Below, piece by piece: positions 63,666 to 64,000 of a DNA stretch of 64,000 nucleotides; within the stretch, counting starts at the first letter, position 1; each line of letters opens with the position of its first letter. Under the pieces are notes generated by a model. The model worked only from the letters and a program-made list of their open reading frames with translations. It ran no database searches and was not told where the DNA came from. The DNA is from Acerihabitans sp035013185 (GTDB taxonomy: Bacteria > Pseudomonadota > Gammaproteobacteria > Enterobacterales > Enterobacteriaceae): assembly GCF_035013185.1 (NCBI RefSeq), contig NZ_JAYGJO010000024.1, positions 1 to 64,000 on the forward strand. The letters run 5' to 3'. The translations under genes were made by a program, and so were the position numbers.

Positions 63666-64000
63666 ATGACAATTATTGCACATTCCTCACCAACAACCTT
63701 AGCTTATAATAATCAGCAGGCTAATGAAGTAACCACGCAGAAGATGCTACCCGTATTAGAACAGGGTATCAAGCATGGCGTCATCGGCATTTATGAAGAT
63801 GGAAATATCCGTCAACATATAGATAGTTACCTACACATCATCGATTCCATTTACAGTATCATTAAAGAACATGCCAATAATCCCATCGAACAATGTGAGG
63901 TGGTATTAAATAATGGCGATACACTCAATTTGCAGAATTCTGACACGGGCATGACTGTCTCCTGCGGTGAAATACACGTTGTCATAACGACAGTAACCCT
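63666..64000 (+). CDS. Start of an unknown AT-rich gene, cut by the window
   Basis: ATG 63666 opens a frame that stays open to the end of the window (111 codons). It begins MTIIAHSSPTTLAYNNQQAN, and later reads IRQHIDSYLHIIDSIYSIIK, then a Thr/Val-rich segment. No family recognised. The codons are AT-rich against the neighbours, suggesting a horizontally acquired gene or secreted-effector type protein. The ribosome site is weak. Confidence 0.6.
   Translation, partial: MTIIAHSSPTTLAYNNQQANEVTTQKMLPVLEQGIKHGVIGIYEDGNIRQHIDSYLHIIDSIYSIIKEHANNPIEQCEVVLNNGDTLNLQNSDTGMTVSCGEIHVVITTVT

Overview
This is an enterobacterial chromosome segment. Gene order is that of the E. coli yqcA/syd to lysR interval, with E. 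coli-length orthologues almost throughout. The mixture of E. coli/Yersinia-like core with plant-polysaccharide and exported accessory genes suggests a Sodalis/Pectobacteriaceae-type member of the Enterobacterales. That placement is an inference from gene content; no rRNA or species marker is present.

Layout. 0.1-2.1 kb: yaeH, then yqcA-truC-yqcC. 2.1-4.3 kb: an accessory gap with a HigBA-like toxin-antitoxin pair flanked by two internally deleted group II (IIC-type) introns, each sitting just behind a terminator hairpin. 4.3-16 kb: syd, queF, ppnN, xni, rlmM, ygdD, gcvA, the GcvB sRNA gene (which appears to carry an ERIC element), ygdI, csdA-csdE, tcdA, mltA and two initiator tRNA genes. 16-37.7 kb: argA behind paired ARG boxes, then a long leftward block lgt-thyA-ppdA-ppdB-ygdB-ppdC-recC-ptrA-recB-recD (recombination nuclease plus minor pseudopilins), then rppH-ptsP, a DnaA-box cluster in the position of DARS2, and mutH. 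37.7-49 kb: ygdR, tas, a 107-bp tandem repeat array with a second toxin-antitoxin pair embedded in it, lplT-aas, an acetyltransferase, one OmrA/B-type sRNA, galR, lysA and lysR.

49-64 kb is accessory: an exported TPR-like protein, a Tat-exported cytochrome P450-like protein, a quinone oxidoreductase, a second copy of the acetyltransferase, a leftward sugar operon (GPH transporter, GH105 unsaturated glycuronyl hydrolase, OmpC/F-type porin, Gfo/Idh/MocA oxidoreductase), a DJ-1 family protein, a YfaZ-like outer-membrane protein, a DUF3606 protein, a divergent SDR/LysR pair, and the start of an AT-rich unknown gene cut by the window end.

Functional links visible here: RecBCD exonuclease and MutH mismatch endonuclease; CsdA-CsdE sulfur transfer with its partner TcdA; Aas with LplT for lysophospholipid re-acylation; LysR with LysA; GcvA with GcvB; and the porin-transporter-hydrolase-oxidoreductase set for uptake and breakdown of an unsaturated oligosaccharide. 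The items I would look at first are the Tat-exported P450-like protein, the repeat array hosting a toxin-antitoxin pair, the ERIC element inside GcvB, the intron remnants behind terminators, and DARS2.
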